Below are positions 35,455 to 44,461 of a stretch of DNA of 64,000 nt, one piece after another (the first letter of the stretch is position 1; every line of letters begins with the position of its first letter). The position numbers and the translations under genes are program-made. The notes beneath the pieces were generated by a model, which saw nothing but the letters and a program-made list of their open reading frames with translations, made no database searches and was not told where the DNA came from. This stretch comes from Oxalobacteraceae bacterium OTU3CINTB1 (GTDB taxonomy: Bacteria; Pseudomonadota; Gammaproteobacteria; Burkholderiales; Burkholderiaceae_D): the NCBI GenBank assembly GCA_024123955.1, contig CP099652.1:2542001-2606000 (forward strand). The letters run 5' to 3'.

Positions 35455-37893
35455 CTACAGGCTGCCCCTTAACTCCAGCGAGACGGTGCGCGGCGGCGTG
35501 ACGATGGCGTAGGGCAGGCCGAATGGCTTGGTTTGGCCGTCCAGCGTGTGCACATACTGTTTGTCGAACAGGTTATTCACCAGCAGGGCGATGCCGAATT
35601 TGCCGTTGGCGTTGTCCCAGCCGAGGCGGAAGTCGGCCTTGCTGCGCGCCTCGCCGGTGCGGAAGGCCGGCGCGTCCAGGCATTGCAGCGCGCGCGTGTC
35701 GTCGTTGCAGCGCGCCTTGCTCTGATAGGTACCCTGCAGGGTGGTGCTGATCCGGCCACCCAGCGCCTCCCAGCTGGCGTTGACGCCGCCCATGCCGTTG
35801 AAGGTGGGCGTGCCGACCGTTTGGCCCGACAGGTCCAGCACCGCGCCGCTGTCGTCGGTGGTTCGGTAACGCTTATAGGTCTGGTCGATCAGCTCCAGTC
35901 CCGCGAACAGCGTCAGGTTCGGCGATACCCGTATGCGGCCATCGAGATCGAGGCCCTTGGCCTGCTGGTCGCTGTTGACCACATTGTAGGTCGGTATGGG
36001 GCCGGTGCCGCCTAGTTTGATGTCCTGCAGGTTCTTGAAGCGGTAGGCGAACACGGAGCCGTTGAGCGTGGCCTTGATCGAGGGGGCATACAGCTTGAAT
36101 CCCAGTTCCAGATTGGTCATTTTCTCCGGATCGTAGCTCGGGTCGCGCTCTTTGGCGTTGGCCGACGCCGCATTCGGCGGCGTAAAGACATTGAAACCGC
36201 CGGCCTGGTAGCCTTTGGACAGGGATGCGAACAGCAGCAGGTCCGGCGTCAATTTATGATCCAGCACCAGGCGCGGGCTCCAGTCGGTCCAGCTTTTGGT
36301 CGAATGGACCGGCGTCGCCGCCAGTAGCCCGGCCGCATAGAAGATCTGGTTCGACGGCAGCGCGGAGGCGTTCAGCCCCGCCAGGGGACCGTAGGTGTTG
36401 AGCAGGGCGTCCAGCGCTGCCGACTCGCGCCCCGGCACGTGCCACTCCATGTTCTTGCGGTCGCGGCTCCAGCGCAGGCCCAGGGTCAGGTTGGTGGACG
36501 GCGTGGCGTGCCAGATCACGTCCTGGTAGACCGAGAAGGCGCGTGTGCGCAGGTAGTTGTGGGTGGTTTCGCCCCACGGAAAATTCGACGAGGCGTCGAC
36601 CCCGGGAATGCCGGCCTGTCCCAGCGCGCCGAACAGGTTTGCCAGGTCGGCGTTGCCGCCACCGAGCAGGCTGACGTTGTCCAGGGTCGCTGTATTGAGC
36701 AGGGCGGTCGAGGATTGCCGCTCGCGGTTGTCGTAGAAGCTGGCGCCGGCGATCCAGTCCAGGTGCTCGGTCTTACCGGACAGCTTGAATTCCTGCTGCC
36801 AGTTGTAGGCCTTCTTTTGATCCGTGTTCGCCAGGGAGAAATCGCTGCGCGCGGTGCCGTCGTTGTCGGTCAGGTTGTAGGTGGAGAAGGTGCGGTAGGC
36901 GGTGATCGAGCGTAGCGTGAGGCCGCCCAGCGGCAGTTCGGCGCGCAGGCTGGCGCCATCGAAGGTGCGGCGCTCGCTGCCGCCGGTGTCGTTCTCCAGC
37001 GGCGCCTTGCGCGGATCGACGAAGTTGGCCACATAGGCGGCGTCGTAGGCGCCCGTGAAGCCGGCGAACGGCAGCGCCGGGTCCTTGACGACGCCGAAAG
37101 CCGGCCAGCCTTTCTGGCGCAGCTGCTCGTGTTCCACGGTCAGGTTCAATGTGGCATCGCCCGTCTTGTGCTTGAGCGAGAGCCGCGCGGCCCCGGACTT
37201 GTCGCCGGCGGTACGCTCGCCGGTGGTGGCGTTACGCACCCACCCGTCGCTTTCGGCACGCACGAAGACCAGGCGCGCCGCCGTGTTGTCCGCCAGCGGC
37301 AGGTTGACCATCGCATCCGCATTGACGCGGCCGTATTCGCCGACTTTCAGGTGGCCGTTCATGTCGAACGTCTGATCCGGCTCGTTGGTGACGACGGAGA
37401 TCGCGCCGGCGGCGCTGTTACGGCCAAACAGCGTCCCTTGCGGCCCCTTGAGCACTTCCACGCGCTGGATATCGATGAAGTTCATCAGCGCGCCGCCGGT
37501 CTTGCCGGTATAGACCCCGTCCACATAGATCCCGACCGGCATGTCGGTGCCGATGCCGAAGTCGCCCGCCTGCACGCCGCGTATGCCGAAGATCGGCTGC
37601 GTGGGCTGGGTCGCTTCCACCTCCAGGCCGGGAAGATAGCCGTTCAAATCGCCGAGGTTCTTGGCGCCGAGGTTGCGGATGTCCTTGGCCGTTACGACCT
37701 CCATCGAGATCGGCACCTCCTGCGCCGATTGCGACCGCGATTGCGCGGTGACGACCACCTTCTGTATGTCGTCCTGCGCCAGCGCGCCGAGGGGCACGGC
37801 GGCGGTGCCGGCAAATGCCACGGCGATGCTGCGCGCCAGCGTGCGCGAGGCAACGTTGCGGTGGGACGGCGGCTGTTTTTCGTTTGTCTTCAC
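35455..37893 (-). CDS. TonB-dependent outer-membrane receptor
   Basis: An 812-residue receptor. A signal peptide (about 1-39, VPLGALAQ) is followed by a TonB-box-like QKVVVTAQ, a plug domain (about 50-170, with QEVPISMEVVTAKDI and VEVLKGPQGTLFGRNSAAGA) and a 22-strand barrel ending in an aromatic/hydrophobic C-terminus (TVSLELRG, SL). The GTG at 37893 has CGGGAG just upstream; a longer reading to 38151 would precede the signal and is rejected. It is divergent from the FMO operon. The oxidative genes next to it suggest a lipophilic substrate rather than a siderophore, but that is inference. Confidence 0.9.
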   Translation of the reverse strand: MKTNEKQPPSHRNVASRTLARSIAVAFAGTAAVPLGALAQDDIQKVVVTAQSRSQSAQEVPISMEVVTAKDIRNLGAKNLGDLNGYLPGLEVEATQPTQPIFGIRGVQAGDFGIGTDMPVGIYVDGVYTGKTGGALMNFIDIQRVEVLKGPQGTLFGRNSAAGAISVVTNEPDQTFDMNGHLKVGEYGRVNADAMVNLPLADNTAARLVFVRAESDGWVRNATTGERTAGDKSGAARLSLKHKTGDATLNLTVEHEQLRQKGWPAFGVVKDPALPFAGFTGAYDAAYVANFVDPRKAPLENDTGGSERRTFDGASLRAELPLGGLTLRSITAYRTFSTYNLTDNDGTARSDFSLANTDQKKAYNWQQEFKLSGKTEHLDWIAGASFYDNRERQSSTALLNTATLDNVSLLGGGNADLANLFGALGQAGIPGVDASSNFPWGETTHNYLRTRAFSVYQDVIWHATPSTNLTLGLRWSRDRKNMEWHVPGRESAALDALLNTYGPLAGLNASALPSNQIFYAAGLLAATPVHSTKSWTDWSPRLVLDHKLTPDLLLFASLSKGYQAGGFNVFTPPNAASANAKERDPSYDPEKMTNLELGFKLYAPSIKATLNGSVFAYRFKNLQDIKLGGTGPIPTYNVVNSDQQAKGLDLDGRIRVSPNLTLFAGLELIDQTYKRYRTTDDSGAVLDLSGQTVGTPTFNGMGGVNASWEALGGRISTTLQGTYQSKARCNDDTRALQCLDAPAFRTGEARSKADFRLGWDNANGKFGIALLVNNLFDKQYVHTLDGQTKPFGLPYAIVTPPRTVSLELRGSL

Positions 37894-38113
37894 GATATCT
37901 CCCGTTGTTATGTTTGGTCTTATGGATTGGTCTTTTTTTAAGTTTCTGTCATCGAATGTAGTCGCGCGCCGTGCCGGCAAAGGGGCCGGATCGGACACCG
38001 GAGGACGCCGGTATGGCCAAACAGGCCCCGGTGTTGCGTGACCGCCCGAACGGCGGCGTTGGCCGGAAATGCTCCCTGCCTGTCCCTTTGGCCCCCGTGC
38101 GGCGGCCACTTTG

Positions 38114-38150
38114 TTTGCACAATGGGTTCGCACAATGGGTTCGCACAACA
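38114..38150. repeat. 13-base tandem repeat upstream of the FMO gene
   Basis: TTTGCACAATGGG (38114-38126), TTCGCACAATGGG (38127-38139) and TTCGCACAACA (38140-38150) are tandem copies of one 13-base unit, ending 18 bases before the FMO start. Such direct repeats in front of an operon are typical binding sites; the AraC-type regulator encoded at 42021 is the obvious candidate. Confidence 0.6.
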
Positions 38151-38168
38151 CAACGACAGGAGACCAAG

Positions 38169-39581
38169 ATGGGACAAGAACGGGTACAAGAGCGGACAGA
38201 CCAGATTATTGATTGCGGCAACGCCGTCTGCGTGATCGGCGCGGGGCCCGGCGGCCTGTCCGCCGCGCGCGCCCTGAAAGGAATGAAGCTGCCGTACGAG
38301 CAGTTCGAGCGCCACTCGGACGTTGGCGGCATCTGGGACATGCACAATCCCGGCAGTCCGATTTACGAATCGGCGCACTTCATCTCGTCGCGCGACCTGT
38401 CGGGCTTCATCGGTTTTCCGATGCCGAAGTCCTATCCCGACTATCCGACCAACCAGCAAATATTAAGCTATGTGCGCAGTTATGCCGATGCCTTCGGCCT
38501 GCGCGAGGCGATCCGCTTCAATAGCCCGGTGCGGGACGTGCGCAAGGAATCAGACGGCAAGTGGGTGGTGACCATGGGCGACGGCGGCCGGCGTCGCTAC
38601 CTGGCCGTCATCTGCGCCACCGGCTGCAACTGGGACCCCAACATGCCCGAGATCAAAGGCCATTTCAACGGCGAGATACGCCACTCGGTCACCTTCAAGA
38701 GCAGCGATGAATTCAAGGGCAAGCGGGTGATGATCGTCGGCGCGGGCAATTCCGGCGCGGACATCGCCTGCGACGCCGCCACCCGCGCCGACAAGGCTTT
38801 CATCAGCATGCGGCGCGGCTACCACTTCATCCCCAAGCATTTGTTCGGTCTTCCCGCCGACCAGGTGGGCGAGAGCGGCCCGCCGCTGCCGATCTGGATC
38901 GCGCGGCCGGTCATGAGCGTGCTGCTGAAAATGTTCACCGGCGATCTGACTCGCTTCGGCCTGCCCAAGCCGGATCATCGCCTGTTCGAGAGCCATCCGC
39001 TGCTCAACTCCCAGTTGCTGCACAATCTTCAGCACGGGAACATCGCGGTCAAGCCGGATATCTCGCACTACGACGGCGACGACGTCGTCTTCAAGGACGG
39101 CAGCCGCGAGGCGCTCGATCTGGTGATCTACGCCACCGGCTACAAGTGGAGCTGCAAATACGCCGGCGAATACTTCGAGTGGCGCGGCGGCAGGCCTCAG
39201 CTTTACCTGTCGATGTTCAGCCGCGACCACCGCAACCTGTTCGGTATCGGCTATGTCGAAACCAACTCCAGCGCCTACAAGCTGTTCGACACCGAGGCCT
39301 TCATGATCGCCGCCTACCTGCGCGACCAGCTGGACAACCCCGGCAAGGCCAGCCCTTTCGACGCGCTCATCGCCAGCGACGATCCGGATCTGTCGGGCGG
39401 ACTGAAATTCGTCAAGTCGCAGCGGCACGAGGTTTATCTAGAGGCGCACGCGCTCAAGTCGTATCTGAAGCGTCTGCGCAAGAAAATGGGCTGGCCGGAA
39501 TTGAGCGAGTCCTATTACGACAATCTGCGCACCAGCGTGGCGGCCGCGCGGTCGTCGGCCGGCTTGCGCGCGGCGGCTTAA
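38169..39581 (+). CDS. Flavin-containing monooxygenase (FMO/BVMO family)
   Basis: A 470-residue class B flavoprotein monooxygenase. The FAD site is VCVIGAGPGGLSAARAL, the NADPH site is VMIVGAGNSGADIA, and the FMO-type motif FxGxxxHxxxF is seen as FNGEIRHSVTF, placing it nearer to FMOs than to classic Baeyer-Villiger enzymes. It would use NADPH and O2 to oxygenate a soft nucleophile, a long alkyl chain or a ketone. The ATG at 38169 has AGGAGA upstream. It is followed by an aldehyde dehydrogenase and an SDR, with a TonB receptor opposite. The substrate is unknown. Confidence 0.88.
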   Translation: MGQERVQERTDQIIDCGNAVCVIGAGPGGLSAARALKGMKLPYEQFERHSDVGGIWDMHNPGSPIYESAHFISSRDLSGFIGFPMPKSYPDYPTNQQILSYVRSYADAFGLREAIRFNSPVRDVRKESDGKWVVTMGDGGRRRYLAVICATGCNWDPNMPEIKGHFNGEIRHSVTFKSSDEFKGKRVMIVGAGNSGADIACDAATRADKAFISMRRGYHFIPKHLFGLPADQVGESGPPLPIWIARPVMSVLLKMFTGDLTRFGLPKPDHRLFESHPLLNSQLLHNLQHGNIAVKPDISHYDGDDVVFKDGSREALDLVIYATGYKWSCKYAGEYFEWRGGRPQLYLSMFSRDHRNLFGIGYVETNSSAYKLFDTEAFMIAAYLRDQLDNPGKASPFDALIASDDPDLSGGLKFVKSQRHEVYLEAHALKSYLKRLRKKMGWPELSESYYDNLRTSVAAARSSAGLRAAA

Positions 39582-39589
39582 GGACGGAC

Positions 39590-41107
39590 ATGGATAAGAC
39601 TTTGCAGTACTACCGAGGACGGGCCGCCGGCCTCGATTTCGAAACCCGTGCGCTGATCGGCGGACGCTTCGTCGAAGCCATCTCCGGCAATCGCCTGGAC
39701 ACCGTCAATCCCGCCAACGGCGCCCACCTGGCGAGCATCGCCAGCTGCGGCGAGGCCGATGTGGACTTGGCGGTCGCGGCGGCGCGGCGCGCCTTCGACG
39801 ATGGCGGCTGGTCGCGGGCGTCGCCCAAGCATCGCAAAAAGGTGCTGCTGCGATTGGCGGACCTGGTCGAGGCCAATCTGGAAACGCTGGCGCTGATGGA
39901 GAGCCTGGACTCGGGCAAGCCGATACGCGACGCGCTGTCCGCCGACCTGCCGGACATGATCGAGAGCCTGCGCTGGCACGCCGAGGCGGCCGACAAACTG
40001 TACGACCAGGTGGCGCCGACCGCGCCGGACGTGGTGGCGATGATCGTGCGCGAACCGATCGGCGTGGTGGGCGCGGTCCTGCCATGGAATTTCCCGCTCT
40101 ACCTGGCGGGATGGAAGATCGGCCCCTCTCTCGCCAGCGGCAACTCGATCGTGATCAAGCCCGCCGAACAGACCACCTTGACCGCGCTGATGCTGGGCCG
40201 CCTGGCGCTGGAGGCGGGCATTCCCGATGGCGTTCTCAATATCGTGCCGGGTTATGGCGAGACCGTGGGCCAGGCCATGGGCCGGCACCGCGACATCGAC
40301 TGCGTCAGCTTCACCGGTTCGGGCGAAGTGGGGCGGCTGTTCCTGAAGTACTCGGCCGAGTCCAACCTGAAGCGGGTGGTGCTGGAATGCGGCGGCAAGA
40401 GCCCTGCGCTGGTGCTGGCCGACGCCTTCGATTTGCCCCGTGTGGCGCAGCAGGTCGCCACTGGCGCGCTATTTTGCCAGGGTGAGAATTGCAGCGCCGG
40501 TTCGCGCCTGATCGTCCACCGCTCGCGCAAGGACGAGCTGCTGGAGGAGGTCAAGCGCGCCTTCGACGAGTGGATTGTTGGCGACCCGCTCGATCCGGCC
40601 ACCCGTGTCGGCGCATTGATCGAGCCTGGACACATGCAACGTGTGCTGGGGTATATCGCCGGCGGCCGGGAGCAGGGCGCGCGGCTGGTGCACGGCGGCG
40701 CCCAGGTGCGCCTGGACAGCGGCGGCAGCTTTGTCGAACCGACCATTTTCGACGGCGTGCTGGCGTCGATGACGATCGCGCGCGAGGAGATATTCGGTCC
40801 TGTGCTGTCGGTGATGGCGTTCGACGACCTGGCGCAGGGCGTGGCCATTGCCAATGACACCAGCTATGGCCTGGCATCGTCGGTCTACACCAGCAATCTG
40901 GATTCGGCGCACGGGGTGGCCAAGTCGATCCGCGCCGGCACCGTGTCGATCAACTGTTTTTCGGAAGGCGATACCGGCGTGCCGTTCGGCGGCTACAAGG
41001 AATCCGGCTTCGGGGGACGCGAAAAATCGCTGCTGGCGCACGACCAGTACACCGAGACCAAGACCATCTGGATGCAGCTGGGCGCGGCCGGCCATAAAAA
41101 CAACTAA
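39590..41107 (+). CDS. NAD(P)-dependent aldehyde dehydrogenase
   Basis: A 505-residue ALDH. Catalytic Cys301 in FCQGENCSAGS and general base Glu266 in VVLECGGKSP are present, with the oxyanion Asn in VLPWNFPLYLAGW and the FTGSGEVG cofactor loop. The start ATG is 8 bases after the FMO stop, so the genes are co-transcribed. It would oxidise an aldehyde made by the SDR or released by the monooxygenase to an acid. Sequence suggests the broad gamma-aminobutyraldehyde/betaine aldehyde group, but the substrate should follow the pathway. Confidence 0.92.
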   Translation: MDKTLQYYRGRAAGLDFETRALIGGRFVEAISGNRLDTVNPANGAHLASIASCGEADVDLAVAAARRAFDDGGWSRASPKHRKKVLLRLADLVEANLETLALMESLDSGKPIRDALSADLPDMIESLRWHAEAADKLYDQVAPTAPDVVAMIVREPIGVVGAVLPWNFPLYLAGWKIGPSLASGNSIVIKPAEQTTLTALMLGRLALEAGIPDGVLNIVPGYGETVGQAMGRHRDIDCVSFTGSGEVGRLFLKYSAESNLKRVVLECGGKSPALVLADAFDLPRVAQQVATGALFCQGENCSAGSRLIVHRSRKDELLEEVKRAFDEWIVGDPLDPATRVGALIEPGHMQRVLGYIAGGREQGARLVHGGAQVRLDSGGSFVEPTIFDGVLASMTIAREEIFGPVLSVMAFDDLAQGVAIANDTSYGLASSVYTSNLDSAHGVAKSIRAGTVSINCFSEGDTGVPFGGYKESGFGGREKSLLAHDQYTETKTIWMQLGAAGHKNN

Positions 41108-41126
41108 CACCACAAGAGGAATACAT

Positions 41127-42002
41127 ATGGCGATAACAACCAACGCCGGCCGGGAGGGGCGCGTGGCCCTGGTCACCGGCGGCGCGGGCGGCATCGGGCG
41201 GGCGATCTGCCGTGGCTTCATCGAGCGTGGCATCAACTGCGTGCTGGCCGACCGCGACCAGGCGGCGCTGGACCGGGCGACGGCGGAGCTGGGGCCGGGG
41301 GCGGTGGGTGTGCGGGTCGACCTGGACGACTTGAATAAACTGCCTTCCTTGCTGGCATTTATCCAGGAGCGCTTCGGCCGGCTCGATATCCTGGTCAACA
41401 ATGCCGCCATGACGGGAACGGGGCATTTCGAGGAGCGCTCGGTCGATCACATCCTGGCGGAGTTGAATATCAACCTGCTGTCGCCGATCGTGCTGACCCG
41501 ATTGGCCTTCGGCGACTTGCAGCGCGCCGGTGACGGCCGGGTGATTAATACCGTGTCGTTGGGCGGTATCTTCCCCTTGCCGGAAACAGGTATCTACTCG
41601 GCCACCAAGTTCGGCCTGCGCGGCGCCATGCTGTGCCTGGGCCTGGACCGCGAGCGGCACGGCGTGCATGTCGGCAGCGTGCTGCCATCGGCGACCGAGA
41701 CGCAGATGCTGATGCGCGAGGCGATCGACGGCGGCAACACGCTGCAGTTCATGGATCCGCCGCAGCAGCCGGAGGATGTCGCCCGCCAGGTCATGCGGAT
41801 GCTCGACAGCCCATGCCTGGAGCGCTATCCGCGTGTCAGCGAGTCATGGACGGTCAGGCTGGCGATGCTGGTGCCGAACATGCTGCCCAAGCTGATACCG
41901 CTATTTCGCAAAAAAGGGGTGCGCGGCCATGCGCGCTATCTGGAGTCGCTACGCCGGCGCGGCCTGGTGGTGCTGCGCGCCGGAAAGTGGGATCTTCCCT
42001 GA
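41127..42002 (+). CDS. Short-chain dehydrogenase/reductase (SDR)
   Basis: A 291-residue SDR. The cofactor motif TGGAGGIG (about 17-24), NNAA at 91-94, catalytic Ser144 with Tyr157 and Lys161 in YSATK are in place. The C-terminal extra (about 225-291) is basic and hydrophobic, longer than usual, and may touch the membrane. The start has AAGAGGA at 41114-41120, 19 bases after the ALDH stop. It probably interconverts an alcohol and a ketone or aldehyde in the same route as the FMO and ALDH. NADH or NADPH preference is not clear. Confidence 0.88.
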   Translation: MAITTNAGREGRVALVTGGAGGIGRAICRGFIERGINCVLADRDQAALDRATAELGPGAVGVRVDLDDLNKLPSLLAFIQERFGRLDILVNNAAMTGTGHFEERSVDHILAELNINLLSPIVLTRLAFGDLQRAGDGRVINTVSLGGIFPLPETGIYSATKFGLRGAMLCLGLDRERHGVHVGSVLPSATETQMLMREAIDGGNTLQFMDPPQQPEDVARQVMRMLDSPCLERYPRVSESWTVRLAMLVPNMLPKLIPLFRKKGVRGHARYLESLRRRGLVVLRAGKWDLP

Positions 42003-42020
42003 CGGTCGTGGGCCTGCATT

Positions 42021-43085
42021 TTAATCCGCCCGCTCCGGTATCAGCAACCGCGGGGCGGGCACGCCTTGCCTTATCTGGTTGGGCAGGATGCCGGACCAGC
42101 GCTTGAAAGCGCGGCGGAAGTTGCGGGCGTCGGTGAAGCCGGTCGCCATCGCGATATCCACCAGCGGCATCGCGCTGCGCCTCAGCAGATCGAGCGCGCA
42201 CTCGTAGCGCACCTGGTCCACCAGCCGCTGGTAGGACGTGTCCAATTCGGCCAGGCGGCGGCGCAGCGTGCGCTCGCTCATATTGAGCGCCGCTCCGGTC
42301 TGCGCCAGCCCGGGCATCTCGTCAACGGAGGCGCGCAGCACGTTCATGATCGATTCCACCAGGTCGTTGCGCGGCTGGCCGATCGACAGCAACTGGTCGA
42401 TCTGCGCCTGCAGGCTTTCCTGCATAAAGCTGTCATGCGTCGGCAGGGGGCAGTGGTACCAGGACATGTCGCAGATCAGGCGATTCAGGGGCGCGTTGAA
42501 CACCACCGGGCAGCGGAAATATTCGCTGTAGGCGCTGGCGTAGGCCGGGCGTGGATAGCGCAGCTCGAGCCGCGACGGGCGCACGTGCGAGCCCACCATC
42601 GCGCGCGCGACCTCCACGCCGCTGACGAAAATCTCCTCGATAAAAAACGGTTCCAGTTCCGGATCGTGGAAGCGGGTGGCCGCTTCGATCATGAAATTGC
42701 GCTCGTCGATGACGGCCAGTTCGTTGATGACCAGGGTACCGGCCGCGCGTTGATACTTGATCAGGTAGAGCAGCGCCTCGCCGAGGGTGGGGCAGGTGAG
42801 CATGCCCAGGCCGGGCAGGCCAAAGCACACCACCGTTTGCCGCGCGCCGGTGGCGATGCCCATGGCCGCATCGCCCCAACGCTGCATGGCGCGCCGCACC
42901 AGCATGCTGGTTTGACGGTAGGAGACGCGGAACCCGGCGTCGCGCAGATTCTCCGGCGTGAATCCCAGCCCCTTGCACAGCCTTTCGACCGAATGGCCGC
43001 GGCTTGCCAGCAGTTGCAGAACCTGCCGTATCACATGGGGCGGAACGTCGGCTTCGGCGTCGGGGAGGTGGGGTTTTGCCGGCAT
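42021..43085 (-). CDS. AraC-family regulator with arabinose-binding-type N-terminus
   Basis: A 354-residue regulator. The N-terminal part (about 10-220) resembles the AraC_binding_2/OruR-type domain (FGLPGLGMLTCPTLGEALLYL), and the C-terminal HTH pair (about 235-335) is AALNMSERTLRRRLAELDTSYQRL with MATGFTDARNFRRAFKRWSG. The ATG at 43085 has AAGGAT upstream. It faces the SDR end-on and is divergent from the MFS gene. It probably controls the FMO-ALDH-SDR operon and the transporter, with the 13-base repeats at 38114 as likely sites. The ligand is unknown. Confidence 0.88.
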   Translation of the reverse strand: MPAKPHLPDAEADVPPHVIRQVLQLLASRGHSVERLCKGLGFTPENLRDAGFRVSYRQTSMLVRRAMQRWGDAAMGIATGARQTVVCFGLPGLGMLTCPTLGEALLYLIKYQRAAGTLVINELAVIDERNFMIEAATRFHDPELEPFFIEEIFVSGVEVARAMVGSHVRPSRLELRYPRPAYASAYSEYFRCPVVFNAPLNRLICDMSWYHCPLPTHDSFMQESLQAQIDQLLSIGQPRNDLVESIMNVLRASVDEMPGLAQTGAALNMSERTLRRRLAELDTSYQRLVDQVRYECALDLLRRSAMPLVDIAMATGFTDARNFRRAFKRWSGILPNQIRQGVPAPRLLIPERAD

Positions 43086-43261
43086 GGGCCAATCCTTCAA
43101 GTTGATGAACGAGGCTAGCACAGGATCTACGGGCCGGCGCGTCGATGCGCACTAAATGGCCGCCGGAGTGTCGTTTTTGGCCGCTTCGGCCCCGTCCTTC
43201 GTGGCATCCGTCGTATGCTTCAATCACGGCAAATCGTGCCGCCATCACCCATGGACCAGCG

Positions 43262-44461
43262 ATGACCACCATACCCGCAGCGCCCCTGCCCGATATCGAC
43301 GCCGCGGCGGCGAAAACCACCACCGGTTCAACCCTGATACTGTCTTCCGCGTGGGCGCTGGGCATCGGCGGCACCACCATGATGCCGCTGCTGGTGACCA
43401 ACACGATGGCGCGGCTGCACTTCGACGAGGGCCAGGCCACCTTGATGACCGGCGTCGAAATGGTCGGCATGCTTGCCGGCTGCATCCTGCTGCCGCCGAT
43501 GGCGCGCCGCTGGCCGACCCGATGCACGGCCGTGTCGCTGGTGGTGCTGGCGCTATGCCAGATGCTCACGGCGTTGACGCTGTCTACACCGCTGTTCGGG
43601 GCGCTGCGGCTGGTGGTCGGCGTCTGCGAAGCGCAGATGATCGTCATGGTCGGCATTTGCCTGGCCTGCCACCGCGACGCCGAACGTTTATGGGGCGTGG
43701 TGCTGCTGCTATCAGGGCTGGCCGTTGCCGGCGTGTTCACGCTGGTGTCGCTGCTGCCGGATGTGGCGGCGGGCGACGGCATCTGGATCGGCCTTGCGCT
43801 GCTGGCGGTGGTGCTGGGCGTGGCGGCCGTGCGCATACCGGCGCTGGTGCCCGTTCGCGCGCCGCCGCCCGACGAGCCGGGAGTCGGCCGGCGCCGCGTC
43901 GGCGCCGGCGTATGGCTGGCATGGGGAGTGTTTGTCGGCGTCTACAGCGTGCAAGCCGGCGTGTGGGCGGTATCGGCGCTGCAGGGCGAGCGTATCGGCC
44001 TGTCGCTGCCGACGATAGGGACGTTGCTGGCGGTGTCGTCGCTGCTTGGCTTCTTCGGCGCGGTGGTGCCGGCGATACCGGCGCTGGCGGCCCGGCGCGG
44101 ACTGACCGTCATGGGCGCGCTGCTGGTGATGTTCGCGTCGGTCGCCTGCTTCTTCACCGCCGATGGCGTGGTGCTGTTCTTTGCCGGCCAACTGATGTTG
44201 AACATGGCGTTCTACGCCATCATGGCGGTGCTGAACAGCTTCATCTCGGCGCAGGACCGCGACGGCAGCTTGCTGTCGCAATCGGTGGTGGTGACGTTTG
44301 CCGCGGTGGCGGTGGGCACCGTCGGCGCCGGAGAGCTGTTCCAGGACGCGGGCGGCGTGGGGGTGATTGTGTTCTCGATGCTGGCGCTGGCCGTCAGCGT
44401 GCCGCTCGGATTGAAGGCGTTGAGGGGCCCGGGCCGGGTCAGCGCATCACCAGCGCTTTGA
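43262..44461 (+). CDS. MFS transporter, 12-TM
   Basis: A 399-residue transporter with about 12 helices; MMPLLVTNTMARLHFDEGQ in the first helix and loop, and MVGMLAGCILLPPMARRW as the second. It is not of the drug-exporter 14-helix group. The ATG at 43262 is chosen; a reading from 43145 adds 39 residues without support. It is divergent from the AraC gene with 176 bases between, and overlaps the convergent diguanylate cyclase by 23 bases. It is likely the inner-membrane importer or exporter of the catabolic cluster. Confidence 0.82.
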   Translation: MTTIPAAPLPDIDAAAAKTTTGSTLILSSAWALGIGGTTMMPLLVTNTMARLHFDEGQATLMTGVEMVGMLAGCILLPPMARRWPTRCTAVSLVVLALCQMLTALTLSTPLFGALRLVVGVCEAQMIVMVGICLACHRDAERLWGVVLLLSGLAVAGVFTLVSLLPDVAAGDGIWIGLALLAVVLGVAAVRIPALVPVRAPPPDEPGVGRRRVGAGVWLAWGVFVGVYSVQAGVWAVSALQGERIGLSLPTIGTLLAVSSLLGFFGAVVPAIPALAARRGLTVMGALLVMFASVACFFTADGVVLFFAGQLMLNMAFYAIMAVLNSFISAQDRDGSLLSQSVVVTFAAVAVGTVGAGELFQDAGGVGVIVFSMLALAVSVPLGLKALRGPGRVSASPAL

